DNA of 26,095 nt from positions 72,501 through 98,595 of the forward strand of contig JAQGDQ010000488.1 in assembly GCA_030141605.1 (NCBI GenBank), written 5' to 3'. Position numbers and translations under genes: made by a program. Shown here piece after piece: positions 10,501 to 16,500 of the stretch; the first letter of the stretch is position 1, and each line of letters starts with the position of its first letter. Source of the stretch: Tubiluchus corallicola (lineage: Eukaryota; Priapulida; Priapulimorpha; Priapulimorphida; Tubiluchidae). The notes below the pieces were generated by a model that worked only from the letters and a program-made list of their open reading frames with translations, had not been told where the DNA came from and did not search any database.

Positions 10501-13500
10501 AGTCCAAAGGAAAGCGGAGCGATACGTTTGGCACCAGGTTGGCAGCAGGAGCTGCCGGAGTCAGTGAGCATGCTGCGCTGGTCCGCCTTCGGGGCTCCAC
10601 TCCTGATTTGGAAGGTTTACTCCTCTACACATGGCCGATGGGTCATTTGACCTCCTCTGCCCTCTAGCCGTTGGCTGCTTGTGTAGCACCTCTGCCTAGT
10701 GTCGAGATACAGTGTTGGCATCCCCCGCAAGCCTACAGCACCTGGTATTTCTAGACGGTCACCCATCCGAGTACTAACCAGGCTCTACATTGCTTAACTT
10801 CGGTGATCAGTCAAGAACCGGTGTTTTCAACGTGATATGCCCGTAGGGCTGACATAAGCATGACATACATTAAAAGTACATTAAAACTTCATTTCAATGG
10901 GCAAAAATTTTGGAACACATAACTTGTTAACTACAAGTTTTGAAAAACCATTACAAAAGTTTAAAACACGGCATATTTAACACAAACTGTGAGAATGACA
11001 GCACAACGACCACTCTGTATGCTCAGTTACGAAGTTAATCAATGGCAAATCTGGTTAGTAAATGGATGGATCACCAACAGGAAAACCTCTGGGCATTTTC
11101 ATCTACCATTCTGCTTACTCAACAGCCAAACAAGAAAGAATATTTTTCTAACAATTATCCTTAATATTGAGCACCGGTCCAGCCACAGTGAGCACTGCGT
11201 GAGTCTGCATTAAGCAGTAGGTACAGTCTACTGCCTGCTGAAATGGACAAAAATAATTCCTAAAACAACAAGTATTCAAATTACCTGTGATTTCTGAGGT
11301 ACTGATTTTCTTGGAGTTGTCTGTCGTGGAAACGTATGGCCCGTGTGCTCGTTCTCGTTATAGAACAATTTGTTCTTCTTCCTCACTCTGGTACTTGGCT
11401 ATAAAATAACAATGCTTAGTTCTTACAGTTCAATTTTTAATGCTTCAAAATGAAGATTACAATCAAAAATTCTTTTATAAAAACTGGGTTTGTTTATTAA
11501 CCCTTTCATACCCGTTGTATCCCGTGGGATGCGAGAATATTTTCTGCCTTTAAAATTAATAAAATTTTAAAACTGACAGTTATTTGATCTGTTAATAGTT
11601 CTTTTGATTTAAGCCAATAACAATAGACTAAAAATGGTGATAAAATGGCAAATTAAAAAATCTACATAGCTTAAAAAACTGCGCAAGGTACAGTACTTTA
11701 GAGACAACTTTGTACAGATCAGCATAGCATGCATACTAAATGTCTTAAATACTTTAAAAAATTATCAGCAATTGCAAAATGAAGCACATTTTATGCTTCC
11801 ATTGAATCCCAATGTATCCCGTAGAATACAGGCTATATTTAGCACACGGGCACAGGTAGAAAAAAATAATTATTATGTGTAAACTAGATGGACATACTGA
11901 ACAAAAGTACCAAGCCAAAAAAATTTTTCTTATTAAAAAATAATTTGGGACTGAAAGGGTTAAACGTTATCTCTTTCTGCCCGTATCTTGTTGATCATCA
12001 TTCATAGACTAAAAGCTAACACACACAGATACTGGCAGAACACAAAAGTTCCGACAAAGTAGCTGGTATGAACTTTTAGAATCTTTAAGCTAATGAATAA
12101 TTTCCAAATTTGAATATTACTTCATTCTACAATTACTTATTGCTATAATTAGCTACACTCAACATGGTTATCTGCTCATAGACCGGAAGATGGAGGCAGA
12201 GATCAAGACATATGTGCATATGTGACTGTGTGATGGGCGCTAATGGTGCAGTACAACATGAAGAGAACATGCTATGTCATTGTAAAAAAGAATGTCAGAA
12301 ACAAGACTATTTTAACAATATTAACAAGGACTCTCTATTGAATATTTTCACTCAACACTACACTAGGTTAGTTATTCATTTTATGTTTGAACTTACTTTA
12401 TTTGTTAATTGATGAATTTGAGTATTGTTCTTATTGGACTAATTTCATTTTTGTTAGGTTCTTACCTTGCGTTTTTTTTGTTGTATTTTTGTATTTCTAT
12501 TTATATTTGTATTACTAATAACACAATAATCACAGATTGTCACTGATAACACAACAATCACTGATTGTCACTGATAACACAATACGCATAGAATGTCACT
12601 AAAAACACAATAATCACAGATTGTCACTGATAACACAATAAGCACAGTATGTCACTAATAACACAACAATCACTGATTGTCACTGATAACACAATACGCA
12701 CAGAATGTCACTAAAAACACAATAATCACAGATTGTCACTGATAACACAATACGCACAGAATGTCACTAATAACACAACAATCACTGATTGTCACTGATA
12801 ACACAATACGCACAGAATGTCACTAATAACACAACAATCACTGATTGTCACTGATAACACAATACGCATAGAATGTCATTAAAAACACAATAATCACAGA
12901 TTGTCACTAAAAACACAATAATCACAGATTGTCACTGATAACACAACAATCACAGATTGTCACTGTTAACTCAATAAGAACAAAATAGCACTATAAGAAC
13001 ACGATGAACAGGGAATATCATTAACAGTACAGAAAGCGCACACTGATATCACCCAGGAACACTAGAACGACAATAATGTATGTAATGTGCTACTGGTTAA
13101 GCACTTTATTAGTAATTGAGTCCTTTCTGTGTTTTTGTGTGAATTTTTTAATGAAAGCGTTAATTTTTCATTACAGAATCTTAAAAATTTCATTACAGAA
13201 CACTTTTAGGATTTTTTATGGTTTATTATTCTTCTGTCTTTCACTCGAATTTAGTTTCCTATTGTGGACTGTAACACTGCGCATTATATCATCCTTTATC
13301 GCGAGATTTTTTTACCTAACGAGGCCCGGGTGTTGCAAATCATCTGAATTAATCAACAGAGCCCAATTAAGTTATTACACGTGTCTAAAAGAAGCTGTAT
13401 GGTGTAATACCTATTATAAAAGCAGGAAACGTTGGGCGGTTCAGAGCTTAATGATCTTGGTGGGTGTTCCTTACCTGTAATAACTATGAGATAGTGCTAA

Positions 13501-16500
13501 TGGGAAAAGCAAGGCCATTAACATTAGGCAATCATTAAGCTTAAAGCATGGTTTTTCCTGCAGACGAACTATTGTTCATCTAGTCAGGTAGAATGAGAAA
13601 TGAATCGAAGCGGTCACAGGGTTTGAATTACGACGTTTGTTTGCTAGCAAGCACACCTAACTTGATATAAGAATAGAGGTGATAATAGAGAATGCCCAAA
13701 TAACATGTTTGAGCATTTTTGTTTTTATTTTTTATTTTTGTTTTTTTGCTGTTGTTGTATTTTTGTTTTTGTATTTCTGCACGTTTATGTATTTTTTAAT
13801 ATAGTTGTGCCTGCTGTCATTAGTGTCCTTTTGTTTACTGTCCTTTGAGAAGGGTGGTTGACTCGATAACCTTTGGTTTTTTGCCACCCTTTCTCCCATG
13901 TTCGTTTGTATTTTTGTGTATTCTATTGTCAAATCATTGTAAATTTATGGAGAAAAATAAAATTACTATTACTATTACTATATTGCATGTTTGTAATTAT
14001 TAGTCAATAAATCTAATCTAATCTAATCTATTCAGGCCAAGCTCACCGTTCTAACAGGCATGCTGGGATATCTGTCCCTACGTCGTTGTTTTGCAAGCAG
14101 TCCTCTCTCTGTAGACCTTACAGGATTTTCATCTTCCTCTATCTTGACAGCGACATCATCGCTGAACTGAAAATGAAATTCCAAAGCTGCTAAACTGATC
14201 AAATCAAGAAAATGATACGGTTAAGATAATTTATCAATAAATAAATCCACCGTAAATTGCTTTTGTCATTGTAAAACTCAATAATCCTTTTCTATTTAAC
14301 GTCTATGAAATTAGTATTAATATTTTGCTACATAAAACGTATTTATTGTACTCCGACATACAGTAGCCGTCAATGCAACTTACAACTGTTAAATTTAATT
14401 GCTTACCTAGACCAGGGGTGTGCAAATTATCTGACAGGCCGGGCCACATTAAACTTTCCCGCAATTCCTGCGGGCCACAGGCAGTTTGATCAAGGAGCCA
14501 AGTACAGAAAGGCCTAATAACGATTTTTTGCATCCGACCTACATACATCGTTACTACTACACTCAAGAAACTATTTTAGAAGTTATTAAAATTTATATTA
14601 CAAACCATATATTTCTACTTTCAGGACAGATAGTGGTAATTTCATTACAATGCATATTAGTAATGTGTATCACACAGTCTGTGTAGTACAGTGACATTAA
14701 GCTACAACCGTCTTGTAAAGGGTTAATGGCATTCGATCTAGTAGAAAAAACTACCCGCATATCTTTGGGATCGTGGCTCGGACTTCAGCTGGATACATTC
14801 AATTAATCGCCCGGGCCGCGCACTTTCATTAGGTTGACAAATCGCTTCGCGGACCGCGCAAATTCTCTCGACGGGCCGCCATTTGCACACCCCTGGACTA
14901 TACAAAACAAACATTCATATTTTCCTTTCTTTTTTGAAACAAATTAACTTTAAATTACAGACTCTTTTGATAATTCATCGTAAGTGCCACCAAACTTAGT
15001 GCACGGGCACCACTGAAATATACGTTGAATATAAGGGGTCGAACTTGCGTCCAATTCATCTTACGACCAATCTGCCAGAACCGATAATAACCGATGTAAG
15101 CAGATGACCACCTGTAGTGTTTGTTTGTTTGTCCGTGTGTGTGTGCGCGGGGGGGGGGGGGGGGGGAGGGGGTCAATCTTGTTACTCATACAGAAGCTGG
15201 TAACATGCGTGACGCAGTAATTATCGCCATTTTCAAATGCCCGAAAAAAATAGTGAAATTTTTCTTGTTGCAATAAACAAAGAAATACTTTTTATCCCAT
15301 TATTTAATTTACTAGCCAGTTGCATTTTTGTTGCCTTCCTGTTTTATCCTGATTCTTATGAGATGCGCAACTTAGAAAAACCCATCTGTGTTGCAACCCA
15401 ACCATTGCCAACCAGACAGACATAGACATTTTATTTTTCTCTAATTTGTGTCACAAATTTCCATTTTACAAAAAATAACTTTGTCTGTGGAGATGCGGCG
15501 AGGAAAGACCGTAGGTCATCTACTCACTCACCCCTTATAATTTAATGTTGATGACAGAAAAAGAATTGATGACACGGGATGCAAATAAACTAACAAAATA
15601 AAGCAATAACAAAAGTAGAATTATAAAAGCAAACATAACAACAATGGCATAAGTGAAAAGAATAAACAAACAGTGGTAAAAATAAAATGATGATGAAATT
15701 AATCACAATGCCGTAATTTATGTAGATTTCCCATATTAAACAAATTTACACGGAATATTAGATTCACAATTTTTACTGAATAATATTGAGTAGTAATGTA
15801 AAAGAGAAAAATTACTCTAATGTTGATACATATCTGTCTAGTAACGATTTTTTGTAATTTTTAGTGATGGTATTTACTAACGGAAGCTAGTAAACCAGGG
15901 GTGTGCAAATTGCGGCCCGCTGAGAGAATATGTGCGGCCCGCGAAGAGATTTGTCAACCCAATGAAAGTGCGGCCCGGGCGATTAATTGAGTGTATCCAG
16001 CTGAAGTCCGTGCCACGATCCCATAGATAGTGCGGGTAGTTTTTTCTACTAGATTGGATGCCATTAACCCTTACAAGACGGTTGTAGCTGAGCCATTAAC
16101 CCTTACAAGATGGTTGTAGCTTAATGTCACTGTACTACACAGACTGTGTGATACACATTACTAAAATGCATTGTAACGAAATTACCACTATCTGTCCTGA
16201 AAGTAGAAATATATGGTTTGTAATATAAATTTTAATAACTTCTAAAATAGTTTCTTGAGTGTAGTAGTAAAGATGTATGCAGGTCGGATGCAAAAAAATC
16301 GTTATTAGGCCTTTCTGTACTTGGCCCCTTGATCAAACTGCCTGTGGCCCGCAGGAATTGCGGGAAAGTTTAATGTGGCCCGGCCAGTCAGGTAATTTGC
16401 ACACCCCTGTAGTAAACCATTGCAGTGGTCATACATAAAAGATTGATGAGCTAGTTTTAAGTACCTCCTCCATTTCGCTGCTATCAATAGCTTCTTCTGG

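Noticed and set aside
10355-10600. Open frames in the body of the 5S-headed SINE
   Set aside because: They overlap in several frames and lie inside a SINE bounded by a target duplication; GC-rich sequence simply lacks stops.
10731-10849. Functional 5S rRNA gene
   Set aside because: No oligo-T terminator, a SINE body follows, and a perfect target duplication surrounds the whole unit.
13076-13480. 134-codon hydrophobic plus-strand frame
   Set aside because: No family motif, AT-rich composition produces Phe/Leu/Ile runs by chance, and it lies inside a lin9 intron next to repeats.
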